From Lepisosteus oculatus (Eukaryota; Chordata; Actinopteri; Semionotiformes; Lepisosteidae): a DNA stretch of 64,000 nt. The notes under the pieces were generated by a model. It was not told the origin of the DNA, did no database searches, and saw only the letters and a program-made list of their open reading frames with translations. The stretch is taken from the NCBI RefSeq assembly GCF_040954835.1, contig NW_027168298.1, positions 675,001-739,000 of the forward strand. The letters are read 5' to 3'. The number at the start of each line of letters is the position of its first letter. Positions within the stretch are counted from its first letter, which is position 1. The translations under genes were made by a program, and so were the position numbers. Shown here in pieces: positions 52,415-64,000 of this stretch.

Positions 52415-53236
52415 ATGTCTCTTCTTGCTTTCCAAAACTACAGGGAAGTCCTGCCCAGGCCAGCACTCCCACGGTCTCCCAACTACAGGAGCAGTGCTCC
52501 GAGCAGCTGCTTGACCCGCCAGGTAAAGCACACCCCCTTTTCATCCCTGAAGAAGAGTGGATCTCCCTGTCCGGTAATGAATGGGAGTCCTTTCTGTGCA
52601 CCCTGGTACCTCAGGGGGTCCAGGACTACCACCCCATGGTGGTGGGAGGGGGTCCAGGTGGCAGAAGTGCAGGTTGATGATGTAATTCTTAGCCTCAGCT
52701 CTGAGAAGTCCATAATCAGTGAAGGTCTGTTCGAGGACCTGTCGCGAAGCTGTCAGGTGACCCTGGTGACGCAGTCACAGGTTCTGTGGTGGGCACCCCC
52801 ACCTCATAGGTCCATTTGGAGCAAAGGAAGCTGTGTAGCTTCCATCTCCATCAGAAAAAGGAAGTTTGCTCACTACTTCCAGGTAGCACCTCAGCTGACC
52901 CATTCGGTCTGCATTGGTGCAGACCTATTGGTTCGACTGGGCGCCCAGCTGGACACAGTAAACAGTGTGCTGTGGAAACGGGTGGACCCAGATGCCCACT
53001 CTCTAAGCGGTGACCCCGAGAACATTCGGTCAGGTCAGACGATTCCTCAGGCCTGCCAGGTAGTAAACGAATCGGACCTGATCGTTCCTGCGTCAACAGC
53101 AGGGTTTCCGGTACGCCTTGTCCTAAAGAAGGGACAGAGAATGGACGCTGAGATGGTTTTCTTCCAACCATCAGCTCAGTTTATCAGACTGAACCTAGCA
53201 GTCTGTTGTACCCCCAGACTGGAACGGAATGGCTGA
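52415..53236 (+). CDS. second retropepsin-like domain, mirror copy
   Basis: 273 codons, slightly longer than the left-arm copy because the frame runs on past the cysteine (CTPRLERNG). The D(T/S)G motif is absent as in the left copy. Confidence 0.55.
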   Translation: MSLLAFQNYREVLPRPALPRSPNYRSSAPSSCLTRQVKHTPFSSLKKSGSPCPVMNGSPFCAPWYLRGSRTTTPWWWEGVQVAEVQVDDVILSLSSEKSIISEGLFEDLSRSCQVTLVTQSQVLWWAPPPHRSIWSKGSCVASISIRKRKFAHYFQVAPQLTHSVCIGADLLVRLGAQLDTVNSVLWKRVDPDAHSLSGDPENIRSGQTIPQACQVVNESDLIVPASTAGFPVRLVLKKGQRMDAEMVFFQPSAQFIRLNLAVCCTPRLERNG

Positions 53237-53378
53237 GCCACCTGCCTGTTGGTGCAGAACATAGCAAAACAAGATGTCAAAATCCCTGCTCGCACTGACA
53301 TGGGACTGGAATTGACAATAGTTTCTATGATTTCGAACTGGCCATCCCAGTACTGGGGCAGCTCCCTGGTCCCTTGGC

Positions 53379-53797
53379 TTCATAAAAGCGCCCCTGTAAT
53401 AAAGAAATTAAATCCAAAATCAAGAGGGCAGTTGCCTACTGAAATACAAGAAGTCATCAATTTTAACCTAGCAACACATTAAAGGCTGCATCTATACAAG
53501 TACGATTCTAGAAATGCTCACCAGATTACGTTTTAAGAAGGAACTGTGCCTCAGGTTCCGCCGAGATCTTAACTCGGATGGCAGGATTCAGAGTCCGGAG
53601 TGCGGACTGATGGCGCACGGAGGGTCCATATACTGTGGATCCCTCAGTGATCTTCCGCGTATTCAAACCGCCAGCGTGTGACTCCCCTGTCCCCGTGACC
53701 TCATTGCTCTGCTCTCTCCTCTGTGCAGCCGAGCCCGATTCACGGTAAAGTGAAAAAAAATATGCCCTCAACGTGAGATTTACTCTGGAGCGAGGAT
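53379..53797 (-). repeat. duplicated gene unit, mirror of copy 3
   Basis: Reverse complement of 28,720-29,138. Confidence 0.65.
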
Positions 53798-54159
53798 AGA
53801 TGTTACCTTTTTATCATTGAACAGGATGTATGTGATGTGGCGACTAGGTTCAATTTTGTATCCTCTTTAAAAGATTAAGGACTGGGGTGAGCGTGATTTA
53901 CCACCCTTTCAGCTAAGAACCCGACGTGCACACCGTTTAAGCTGCATAGACTCGGTCGTTTAACTCTTCTCCATTAGCAGGGTTAAGGTTAAAGAAAAAA
54001 AACATTGCTGACTTCTTTTTTTTTTGCCAGCTGCTAGCGCTGATTAGCAAGGTTTGTATTTCATGTTTTGCAAGTTGCATCCATTTTAAGAAAAACAAGT
54101 CGTGTTAAAGACAGGAAATGAATACTTGCATTTAATTAAGTCTAGCCGTAGGCGGTTAT

Positions 54160-54228
54160 CCACTGGGATTCAGACCCAGGGCCTCCTGTTTACTAGGCAG
54201 GCGCTTTAACCAACTAAGCCACAGCGCC
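54160..54228 (-). pseudogene. tRNA-Thr(AGT) lacking 3' acceptor, mirror copy
   Basis: Mirror of 28,289-28,357 with one change in the anticodon stem (ctgcctagt for ctgtctagt). Confidence 0.8.
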
Positions 54229-54606
54229 CCGGGAGTGCTGTCCTTTTGCAGCCACTTGGACACACCACTCAGACACATCTGCATTCGGTGTGTGCTCCGC
54301 CTGCTCGCTGAGCAAGTTGCCACCTTTACATACAATAGCAACATCGACACCAAGAGAAAGGATGACAAATGGCTTTTATCTGGAACTTTTCATGTCCAAG
54401 GAGCTCAATGTGCTTTCTGTGTACAACAGGGCCACTGAACTCCACGCTGGCCACTGAACCACAGCAGTGGCTTGCTGGCTTGACATCTCCCAAGGAAAAT
54501 GTTGAAATCGCATGTGGAACAGGAAAATGACCCTCGAGTACGAGGGAAAAAAAAGAAAAAGATCATCTGGAGCGCACCAACCCAGTTGGGACAGCCCAGT
54601 TTTGTT

Positions 54607-54688
54607 AACGAGGTGGCCGAGTGGTTAAGGCGATGGATTGCTAATCCATTGTGCTTTGCACGCATGGGTTCAAATCCCATCCTCGTTG
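54607..54688 (+). tRNA. tRNA-Ser: tRNA-Ser(GCT), mirror copy
   Basis: Mirror of 27,829-27,910 with aacgagg at the 5' end, which pairs perfectly with cctcgtt. T5 run at about 54,702. Lacks a 12-bp downstream insertion present in the left arm. Confidence 0.9.
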
Positions 54689-55109
54689 GTTTCCATTCTG
54701 TTTTTGATCCCTATTGCTCAATGCACAGTGAAAGCATTGCATACATGTGTCTGACAATGAGAAATGGGCCCCTGAGACAGTCATTTGCCTGTTTCACAAA
54801 TGATCGTATTTTACTAGAGATTCTGTTTGGGATTCAGATGTGCATTCGGACAGCAATCCCTTTCAAGAAATGATACGTTCTGGATGAGGTCAAAGGTGCA
54901 TCATTTGGACACTTTGTGGGCTTGAAATACAAAGAAAATCATGTTCTATGGTACAAGATAAATACAAAACTTAAGCTTTTATTATAATTAGATTTGTTTA
55001 TAAAGCATAAGCAATCATTTATTACATTAATATGTGTAAAAATAACATTTTAGCATCATACGTTTAGTATATTTAGTCCCTAATGCTGAAAGAAATGATC
55101 ATAGAACAT

Positions 55110-58100
55110 GACTTCTAACCTTACCTGCGGTGTTTTTGATCCCTATTGCTCAATGCACAGTGAAAGCATTGCATACATGTGTCTGACAATGAGAAATGGG
55201 CCCCTGAGACAGTAATTTGCCTGTTTCACAAATGATCGTATTTTACTAGAGATTCTGTTTGGGATTCAGATGTGCATTCGGACAGCAATCCCTTTCAAGA
55301 AATGATACGTTCTGGATGAGGTCAAAGGTGCTGGAACACTGTATTTAGGATGTGTTTGCAGTTATTCTGTGTTTCTAGCTTCAACCCAGTGATATATATA
55401 TATATGCTCACTGATTTTTTGGTACATGCCCAGGGCAATAATCATTATGAGGATTTATTTCCATATGTGCTAGAGGTAGTGTTGTGAAATTCTTCAACAC
55501 ACTGGATCGCAGGTTTAAACCTGCACTCTTACTCCTCAAATACCAACAAATGCAGATATGTAGCAATCATATTGTAGCTGACACTCATTTGCCTGTTTCA
55601 CAAATGATCATATTTTACTAGAGATTCTGTTTGGGATACGGATGTGCATTCTGACAACAATCTCTTTCAAAAAATAATTTTACCTTATCGCAGCTTTGCC
55701 CCTCTTGCCTCTTTGGAAAATATCTCCATCTTGTGGTCGTTGTTGGTAATGTCTAGACAATATCTCCATCTTGTGGTCGTTGTTGGTAATGTCTTCTTAT
55801 GCCCTTTTTTTATTTCAATTCTTTATTAGTTGATTCTAGAATCTCTACAATAGAGCTGAAAATATCAGTTTTGTAGCAGACAATATGACATTAGTTATAG
55901 TCCAATTAAGACTTTATTACCCTGTTTGTAACATAACAAATTAAAATTGATTAAAACTAAGTTTGGAACACCAGGGAACATAAAAAATGATTTTTAGGAA
56001 AACCATGAGGTTCTCTGTGTCCGATGCCTGCAAGGGGAGAAAGCTAGAATCCTTTGCTTTTTCAAAATTTGAAAATAAACATCATATAACAACAGCTTTC
56101 ATTCCTAGGAGTGAAAAATAACCATTTTTGAAGACATTAGTTTCTAAAACACTACAATAAAGTTAAAAACATCCGTTTTATATTACTTTTAGTATTTTTA
56201 GTGAAATTAGTCATTTATTGCACTATTTTTAATATAATCTCTAATTAAAAGTGAATAGAATTAAGTTTGGAGCAACAAGGAACACAAAAAAAAAAAGATT
56301 TTAAGGAAAAAAATGATGTCTTCTGTGCCAGGTGCCTGCAAGGGGAGAAAGCTAGAATCCTACCCAGGCTCCTGGAGCTCTGTCCTGGCTAAAGGAGGGT
56401 GAATCCATCCCATTCAAATCTCCATGAAAAAATGATATTTTTAAATTTGAAAAAAAAAAACATTATAGAACAACATCTCTTGGTCCACAGAGTGCAAAAA
56501 TCCAACTTTGAAGAAAATCCATTGACTGATCCCGGAATCCTGAAGTTTCTTCGCATGATATCGGGCTTGCAACCACTTTCTGGAAAATGATGAAAAATGC
56601 CAAAAATGAAAAAAAAGTTATCAATTCTAGAGCCTAAGAGGAAAATAAGACAAATGTATATCTCCAAATAATTTTATGTGCTTCAGAAGAGCCCAGGAAA
56701 GTTTTTTGCATACATGAAACCACGCCCGTTTGCACGTAAGCAGACATGGTTGCACACACGACTGCATGAAAGCACGCGTGCATGCAAAATCATCCTGTTA
56801 AGCATTTGAAAAGCCGCACCACGGCGCACTTGAAATAGCTCTTACATTAGTGGTCGACACAGGAATCGCCTTTTTATTTATGCTCTTACCAACGCGATGG
56901 AAAGCAAAACAAAGCAAAGCAGAGCAAAACAAAACGAACAAACGCAAAACCCTCACGTCCCGCACTTGCATATAACGCCGTTACGTGCCCAAGCGGTATT
57001 GTACGTCATCCTAGCACTGCACCCCGGGGCGTACGGTATATGGGAATGAGCACACGCCACGAATCGTCTCAAATCACTCCCTACAGCTGTAAGGCGCCTT
57101 GAAGCGTGCACCCCCAACATTCTTCTTTGCGCATCTGTGAAAGGTAAACTCTTGAGCAAACTCTGAACCAGCTCTAAGGAAACTAATCCGAATTGATTAC
57201 CTTTTTTTAGGATTCTAGCTTTCTCCCCTTGCAGGCATCGGGCACAGAGGACCTCGTGGTTTTCCTAAAAATCTTTTTTTTGTGTGTTCCTTGTTGTTCC
57301 AAACTTAATTTTAATCACTTTTAATTAGAGATTTTATTAAAAATAGTGCAATAAATGACTAATTTCACTAAAAATAATGTAATATAAAACTGATGTTTTT
57401 AACTTTATTGTAGTGTTTTAGAAACTACTATGTCTTCAAAAATGGTTATTTTTCACTCCTAGGAATGAAAGCTGTTGTTATATGATGTTTATTTTCAAAT
57501 TTTGAAAAAATCAAAGGATTCTAGCTTTCTCCCCTTGCAGGCATTGGACACAGAGAACCTCATGGTTTTCCTAAAAATCATTTGTTATGTTCCCTGGTGT
57601 TCCAAACTTAGTTTTAATCAATTTTAATTTGTTATTATGTTAAAAACAGGGTAATAAGTTTCTAATTGGACTATAAATAATGTCATATTGTCTGCTATAA
57701 AACTGATGTTTTCATCTCCATTGTAGAGATTCTAGAATCAACTAATAGAGAATTAAAATAAATAAGGGCATAAGAAGACATTACCAACAACGACCACAAG
57801 ATGGAGATGTTGTCTAGACATTACCAATAACGACCACAAGATGGAGATATTGTCCAAAGAGAAGGGCAAAGCCGCGATAAGGAGATGCTGTCAGAATGCA
57901 CATCCGGATCCCAAACAGAATCTCTAGTAAAATATGATCATTTGTGAAACAGGCAAATGAGTGTCAGCTACAATATGATTGCTACATATCTGCATTTGTT
58001 GGTTTTTAAGGAGTAAGAGTGCAGGCGGTTTAAACCTGCGATCCAGTGTGTTGAAGTATTTCACAACACTACCCCTAGCACATCAGGAAATAAATCCTCA

Positions 58101-58415
58101 TAATGATTATTGCCCTGGGCATGTACCGAAAAATCAGTGAGCATATACATATATCGCTGTGTTGAAGCTAGAGACAGAATAAGTGCAAACACATCCTAAA
58201 TACAGTGTTCCTGCACCTTGACCTCATCCAGAATGTATCGTTTTTTGAAAGCGATTGCTGTCAGAATGCACAACTGAATCCCAAACAGAATCTCTAGTCA
58301 AATATGATCATTTGTGAAACAGGCAAATGAGTCTCTCAGGTGCCCATTGCTCATTTTCAGACACATTTATGCAATACTTTCACCATGCGTTGAGCAATAG
58401 GGATTAAAGATACCA
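55110..58415. repeat. nested inverted repeat, mirror copy
   Basis: Mirror of 24,085-27,390 with its own sub-arms and spacer. No gene. Confidence 0.75.
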
Positions 58416-58815
58416 GAGGTAAGGTTTAAAAGTGATTCTGAGGTGCAACACATCAGCGAAACAGCTAGGCATCTGAAATGCGGGGTTTGAGAGCCCTTCA
58501 GGGAACACCGTACCCTAAAGGTACCAGAAGTCCACTAGTATAAGCATTAAGTCACTGTCAGCCCTGTTGCAATGTGATTGCTACATATCTTCATTTCTTT
58601 GGTTTTTAAGGAGTAAGAGTGCAGGGGGTCTAAATCTGCGATCCAGTGTGTTGAAGTATTTCACAACACTACCTGTAGCCCGTCTGGAAATAAATCCTCA
58701 TTCTGATTATTGACCTGGGCATGTACCAATAAATCACCGAGTATATATATATATCACTGTGTTGAAGCTAGAGACCTGTATGTAATAATATGATGCTAAA
58801 ATGTTATTTTCACAT

Positions 58816-60286
58816 GTAAGAAAACCGGCTCAGGGACGCCAAATATGTAATGTTGCCATAGCAAAATTAAATGTAGTGGCTCTCTGAAGGCACCAGTTCT
58901 GTAGGGTTTGGGCATTTACTGAGACAATTATTAATTGTAGCAGTAAATCACAAAGTTGATTCTTTTGATGGCTTTAGAATCCAACCATGTGACATAACTC
59001 AAACAACGCGCACACACAGGTACTAATACACGAGGATACATTTATTAATACATAAAATATGCATGTAAACCTAACAGATCTTATCGAGAGGGTTATCAGA
59101 ATACAAAAGATATATATTCAGTCAGTTACGAAGTGTTACACATATCAAGAGGACATACGTTCAGTATATCATTCATTAAGACCGTTTCGTTAATGAACTT
59201 GGTTATAACTTCTACATTAGATACTCAAACAAGTACATAACTCTTAGGAATTAAATTGATATCAACTGGTTGGGATAACAATTGAATTCTCGAGCTGTAA
59301 TGCATTGAAGTTGAATACTCATCCAATCTTTGGGGATTCAGATCTTCCTGCGGGCACAAAGAAACAGTTGCAGGCTGTTGCTGTCCAATCCGCGCTCTCT
59401 GGCTCCGTGCCAGGCTGTGCTGTGCGGCTTGCGACGCTGCGCTGCTGATGCTCACTGTGGGCTTTAACTAGCAAAGTTTGTGCACAGGAGAAAAGATGAC
59501 TGTGGGTCCCAGCAAGTCAGGAAGAGGACCGGTTCGTTTCTGATGAAGAGCTAGTTCTGAATAGTGATTCAGCTGTCCACAGTTCCGACCTGTTCACGAG
59601 GCCTGCTGCTGGTGCTAACCTCGGGTGGATCCTCTGGTTATTCTCTGGCAACCTCCGCTCTAGACTCTTAGAACAAAGGAAAGTTCTGGCACTCGGACAC
59701 ACTGGCCGTTCCGTGGTTGTCCGGGCTGAATCTCAGGATGGTCAGGAGGCGCGCTGCGAGAATGTCCTGCCCTTGGGAGCCTTCTGCTCCTGGGCCGCCC
59801 TGCCCTGGAATTCTCCTTTGAATTCCCTTTAGAATTGTCCACAGAATCCTCTGAATCCTCCCTTCTGAATCTTACTGAATCTCACAGGCTCTCTGTGTTG
59901 CCTGTTTTTACCTGGAGGAACTTCAGCTCATTGATTGGCTGAAAGTTCCATGGGCATCAGAGTCCCACGTGGGTTACTCGGCCCTACCAGTCCCTGATTG
60001 ATTGATCAAGGTGAGATATGAGTCACTTAGTCCTGACACTTAGTAATGCAGTCCAGATGTCCAACTGGCACTCCCTAGACAGATAGGCGCCAATGGATGA
60101 CCATTGATCATGATAGCCAGGCTTAGCTAAGTGCATCCCCCTTTGGGAGCTGTCCTAGGACCTTAAATCACCCTGCATGAATAGTCTCTCTGTGGCTGCA
60201 CCACAGAGATGAACAGAGAAATGGGGCCTCATTTGGGAAGGCTCAGAACACTTAATTCTGCCTTATTAATAAGCCTCGCCGCTACA
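58816..60286 (-). mobile_element. LTR-like insertion, mirror copy
   Basis: Mirror of 22,212-23,684, differing by a 2-bp indel in total length. Confidence 0.5.
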
Positions 60287-61180
60287 CACATATATTAATA
60301 TAATAAATGATTGCTTATGCTTTATAAACAAATCTAATTAAAATAAAAGCTTAAGTTTTGTATTTATCTTGTACCATAGAACATGATTTTCTTTGTATTT
60401 CAATCCCACAAAGTGTCCAAATGACGCACTACATGATATAAGGAAGATTATCACATGCATATCGGTATTATCTTTCTTACGAAAATGCATTCCTTTCATT
60501 ACCTTTTACTTTTTAAAATGAACTCAAATTGTGTATAATGTAATAATTTAAGTAGAATAGATTCTAATAATATAATGATCCAGTGTGTTGCACTACTTCA
60601 CTGCTTCACTGCTCTATGCCGTCTGGAAATAAATCCTCAGACTGCTTACTGCCCTGGGCATGTACCAATGAATTACAGGAGCACATCTATTTCTCACTGC
60701 GTTGAAGCAGGAGACACACAGTCTCTGCAAACACATCCTAGATACAGTGTTCCAGCACCTTTGACCTCATCCAGAACGTATCATTTCTTGAAAGGGATTG
60801 CTGTCCGAATGCACATCTGAATCCCAAACAGAATCTCTAGTAAAATACGATCATTTGTGAAACAGGCAAATGACTGTCTCAGGGGCCCATTCCTCATTGT
60901 CAGACATATGTATGCAATGCTTTCACCGTGCATTGAGCAATAGGGATTAAAAACACAGCAGGTAAGGTTAGATGTCATGTTCTATGATCATTTCTTTCAG
61001 CATTAGGGACTAAATATACTAAACGTATGATGCTAAAATGTTATTTTCACATATATTAATGTAATAAATGATTGCTTATGCTTTATAAATAAATCTAATT
61101 AAAATAAAAGCTTAAGTTTTGTATTTATCTTGTCCCATAGAACATGATTTTCTTTGTATTTCAAGCCCACAAAGTGTCCT

Positions 61181-62296
61181 TTGATCTCTATTCTGTGGTA
61201 ATCCATGATGACCCCGTTCTTCAGGTGATTCATCATGTCCTCCCTCGCCTGTTGAGAGGCCACCTGATCTCTTCTGCCGTGGCGTGCTTCATACACGCCC
61301 TCTTGAAGTGAGCAGGAAGCTGATCAAAAGTATTCAGGCACATCTTGCACACCAGGGGAATCCTCGCGGGTTTCCTTTGAAAATAAATAATACCATCTGT
61401 GTATAGAAACAAGCTAAGACTGATTTCTTAAATTATCCTTAAAATTCTCTCTCATAGTTTGAGCATAATGATTTTATTGCATTTATATAAGAATTGCTCA
61501 TTGCTCCTAAATAAATAATGGTCTCAGTCACAGACTTTCCAATAGAAGCCATTGTGGAGTTCAGCAACTGCAGGTCCAAGAAGTGGGGAAGGAATTTTAA
61601 AAGAGAAATTGAATTACAATACAGAAGGAATGGCTGAGGGTTCACTGAAATGTATAAATATACAAATTCCAAAGACTGAGTCCATATAGAAACAACTACT
61701 TTTCATTTTCAGTATAAGAAAAAAAAAACTATCTTCCAAAGCATCATAAAATTGTCCCTTCTTCCAGACCCTACTTCTCTCTTGTAGTAGTACAGCAGAC
61801 CTTTCCAGGTGAGCAGATCACAGAGTCCGAAATGAGCTTCCTCCATCAAGCAAAGTACCTGAACATGACTCTGTCTTCATAAAAGCGCCCCTGTAATAAA
61901 GAAATTAAATCCAAAATCAAGAGGGCAGTTGCCTACTGAAATACAAGAAGTCATCAATTTTAACCTAGCAACACATTAAAGGCTGCATCTATACAAGTGC
62001 GATTCTAGAAATGCTCACCAGATTACGTTTTAAGAAGGAACTGCGCCACAGGTTCCGCCGAGATCTTAAATCGGATGGCAGGATTCAGAGTCCGGAGTGT
62101 GGACTGATGGCGAACGGAGGGTCCACATACTGTGGATCCCTCAGTGATCTTCCGCGTATTCAAACCGCCAGCGTGTGACTCCCCTGTCCCTGTGACCTCA
62201 TTGCTCTGCTCTCTCCTCTGTGCAGCCGAGCCCGACTCACGGTAAAGTGAAAAAAAAGATGCCCTCAACGTGAGATTTACTCTGGAGCGAGGATAG
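61181..62296 (-). pseudogene. duplicated gene unit, mirror of copy 2
   Basis: Reverse complement of 20,205-21,320, with the same deletion in the third-exon block. Confidence 0.6.
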
Positions 62297-62650
62297 ATGT
62301 TACCTTTTTATCATTTAACAGGATGTATGTGATGTGGCGACTAGGTTCAATTTTGTATCCTCTTTAAAAGATTAAGGACTGGGGTGAGCGTGATTTACCA
62401 CCCTTTCAGCTAAGAACCCGACTTGCGCACCGTTTAAGCTGCATAGACTCGGTCGTTTAACTCTTCTCCGTTAGCAGGGTTAAGGTTAAAGAAAAAAAAA
62501 TAGCTGACTCCTTTTTTTTGCCAGCTGCTAGCGCTGATTAGCAAGGCTTGTATTTCATGTTTTGCAAGTTGCATCCATTTTAAGAAAAACAAGTCGCGTT
62601 AAAGACAGGAAATGAATACTTGCATTTAATTAAGTCTAGCCGTAGGCGGG

Positions 62651-62700
62651 GATCTCCTGTTTACTAGACAGGCGCTTTAACCAACTAAGCCACGGGGCCC
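62651..62700 (-). pseudogene. tRNA-Thr(AGT) 5' fragment, mirror copy
   Basis: Mirror of 19,801-19,850. Confidence 0.85.
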
Positions 62701-63077
62701 CAGGAGTGTTGTCCTTTTGCAGCCACTTGGACACACCACTCAGACACATCTGCATTCGGTGTGTGCTCCGCCTGCTCGCTGAGCAAGTTGCCACCTTTAC
62801 ATACAATAGCAACATCGACACCAAGAGAAAGGATGACAAATGGCTTTTATCTGGAACTTTTCATGTCCAAGGAGCTCAATGTGCTTTCTGTGTAAACAGG
62901 GCCACTGAACTCCACACTGGCCACTGAACCACAGCAGTGGCTTGCTGGCTTGACATCTCCCAAGGAAAATGTTGAAATCACATGTGGAACAGGAAAATGA
63001 CCCTCGAGTATGTGGGGAAAAAAAGAAAAAGATCATCTGGAGCGCGCCAACCCATGTCCGGACAGCCCAGTTTCGTC

Positions 63078-63159
63078 GACAAGGTGGCTGAGTGGTTAAG
63101 GTGATGGACTGCTAATCCATTGTGCTCTGCAGGCATGGGTTCGAATCCCATTCTCATCG
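63078..63159 (+). tRNA. tRNA-Ser: tRNA-Ser(GCT), weakened acceptor, mirror copy
   Basis: Mirror of 19,341-19,422, with the same two acceptor mismatches. Confidence 0.75.
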
Positions 63160-63870
63160 CTCTCCATGTCTGACACGTGTGCCTGTTCGACATCGGCCCT
63201 CCTGTTGTTTGCTCCGGTGCTAGAGCCGTACATTTTCTAGCAGTGGCTGAACATGGTATAGTAGGCCAACGTCGGTATCGAGCAGTGACAGTAACAGTAC
63301 TTACTGCGCCCCATAAGAAATCGTTTGTCCCTGTTCAAAAGAGATTGTGCGATGTCCTGCGGCGTTCGTAAAGCAAACCTTTGACAGTTTGAAAAGAGGA
63401 ATTTATTCTGCTTCCTGTGCGTGCAGTAGTTACAAAGTTGAACGTCTTTACACGATCTGCTGCAGTTTTCAGTGGGCGGGCTTTGTCAGATGGCTTGAAA
63501 AAACGCACTGTGTTTCGGCTCGGGAAACATCATGAGCAGTGTCCTGCATGTTTTCTGTGTATAGCTGTCTTTTAACGCATACAGAATTCATTCGAAATCA
63601 TTGATTTCTCCAATTAACAAGGGTCCCTTTTTGAACCTGCGAGAAGCATTCTTTCAATGTAACAGATTTACTCCGGGGAAAGCCAGCACGACATTGAGAG
63701 TAGCTCAAGCTTTCAGCACCCGTATCGGACTGCGTGTATGCAGACACCGCTCAGAATCCCCTGTAAGATTCTCCCTCAATTCCGTTTTTCAGTGCTTTAG
63801 CTCTTTCAAAAGGCTTTGCTTTGCTAGTCACAATCCAAGGCTCATGACAGCATTTGAAAACATTCGCCAC

Positions 63871-63942
63871 TGCATTGGCCGGGAATCGAACCCGGGTCAA
63901 CTGCTTGGAAGGCAGCTATGCTCACCACTATACCACCAACGC
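63871..63942 (-). tRNA. tRNA-Gly: tRNA-Gly(TCC), mirror copy
   Basis: Mirror of 18,558-18,629, all key positions intact. Confidence 0.93.
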
Positions 63943-63966
63943 ACACCCACAGGAAGCCTGCAGGAC

Positions 63967-64000
63967 ACCACCAGAGAATGCTTTTTTTAATTTTTTTTTA
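63967..64000 (-). mobile_element. L1 target site and A-rich tail at window edge
   Basis: accaccagagaatgct (63,967-63,982) followed by the complement of the L1 tail. A mirror L1, perhaps with its own provirus, should follow outside the window. Confidence 0.85.

Larger units (their letters stand above)
48090..64000. repeat. right arm of the giant inverted repeat
   Basis: Reverse-complement partner of 18,500-34,430. It reaches the window edge inside the L1 A-rich tail (63,983-64,000), so the arm is longer than shown. Confidence 0.93.

Overview
The window reads as nuclear DNA of a fish or other lower vertebrate. U4 snRNA and tRNA sequences match vertebrate forms, there is an L1 LINE with an inserted gammaretrovirus-type provirus, and no compact host gene is visible. 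The species cannot be fixed from sequence alone; a ray-finned fish is my inference. The real genes are small RNAs: three U4 genes and about 20 tRNA genes of varying integrity. Everything else is repeats, mobile elements and decayed duplicates. Nearly all open frames here are chance frames in repeats.

Layout. 1-1,760: 5' end of an L1 (minus), then a U4 gene with its regulatory flanks. 1,843-5,700: a multi-exon protein gene fragment broken by a stop, then AT-rich repeats. 5,727-7,385: a cluster of worn tRNA genes (Ile, Gly, Ser) and a 5S-like SINE. 7,917-10,542: a 2.6-kb non-coding transposon with CCCAGTGGGCA-type ends and a 74-bp hairpin. 10,545-11,346: an inverted second U4 unit. 11,363-18,517: an L1 with its own target-site duplication, carrying a defective provirus (12,584-18,168) between ORF1 and the ORF2 remnant.

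18,500-64,000 is one very large inverted repeat. Arm 18,500-about 34,430 is mirrored at about 48,090-64,000 (paired coordinates sum to about 82,500-82,521) with few differences, and it runs off the right edge. Each arm holds tRNA-Gly, Ser, Thr, Val, Asp, Phe, Val, His and Glu loci, a possible solo LTR, a smaller nested inverted repeat, and a retroelement fragment with two protease-like domains. The non-mirrored centre (about 35.2-47.2 kb) holds more copies of the same cassettes: intact tRNA-Thr, tRNA-Arg, the third U4 gene, and two more copies of the hairpin transposon.

The picture is a multicopy small-RNA gene domain built by repeated direct and inverted duplication of tRNA and U4 cassettes, with local sequence conversion between copies. 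The two main cautions are that the large inverted repeat could be an assembly fold-back, and that several tRNA copies are visibly decayed.
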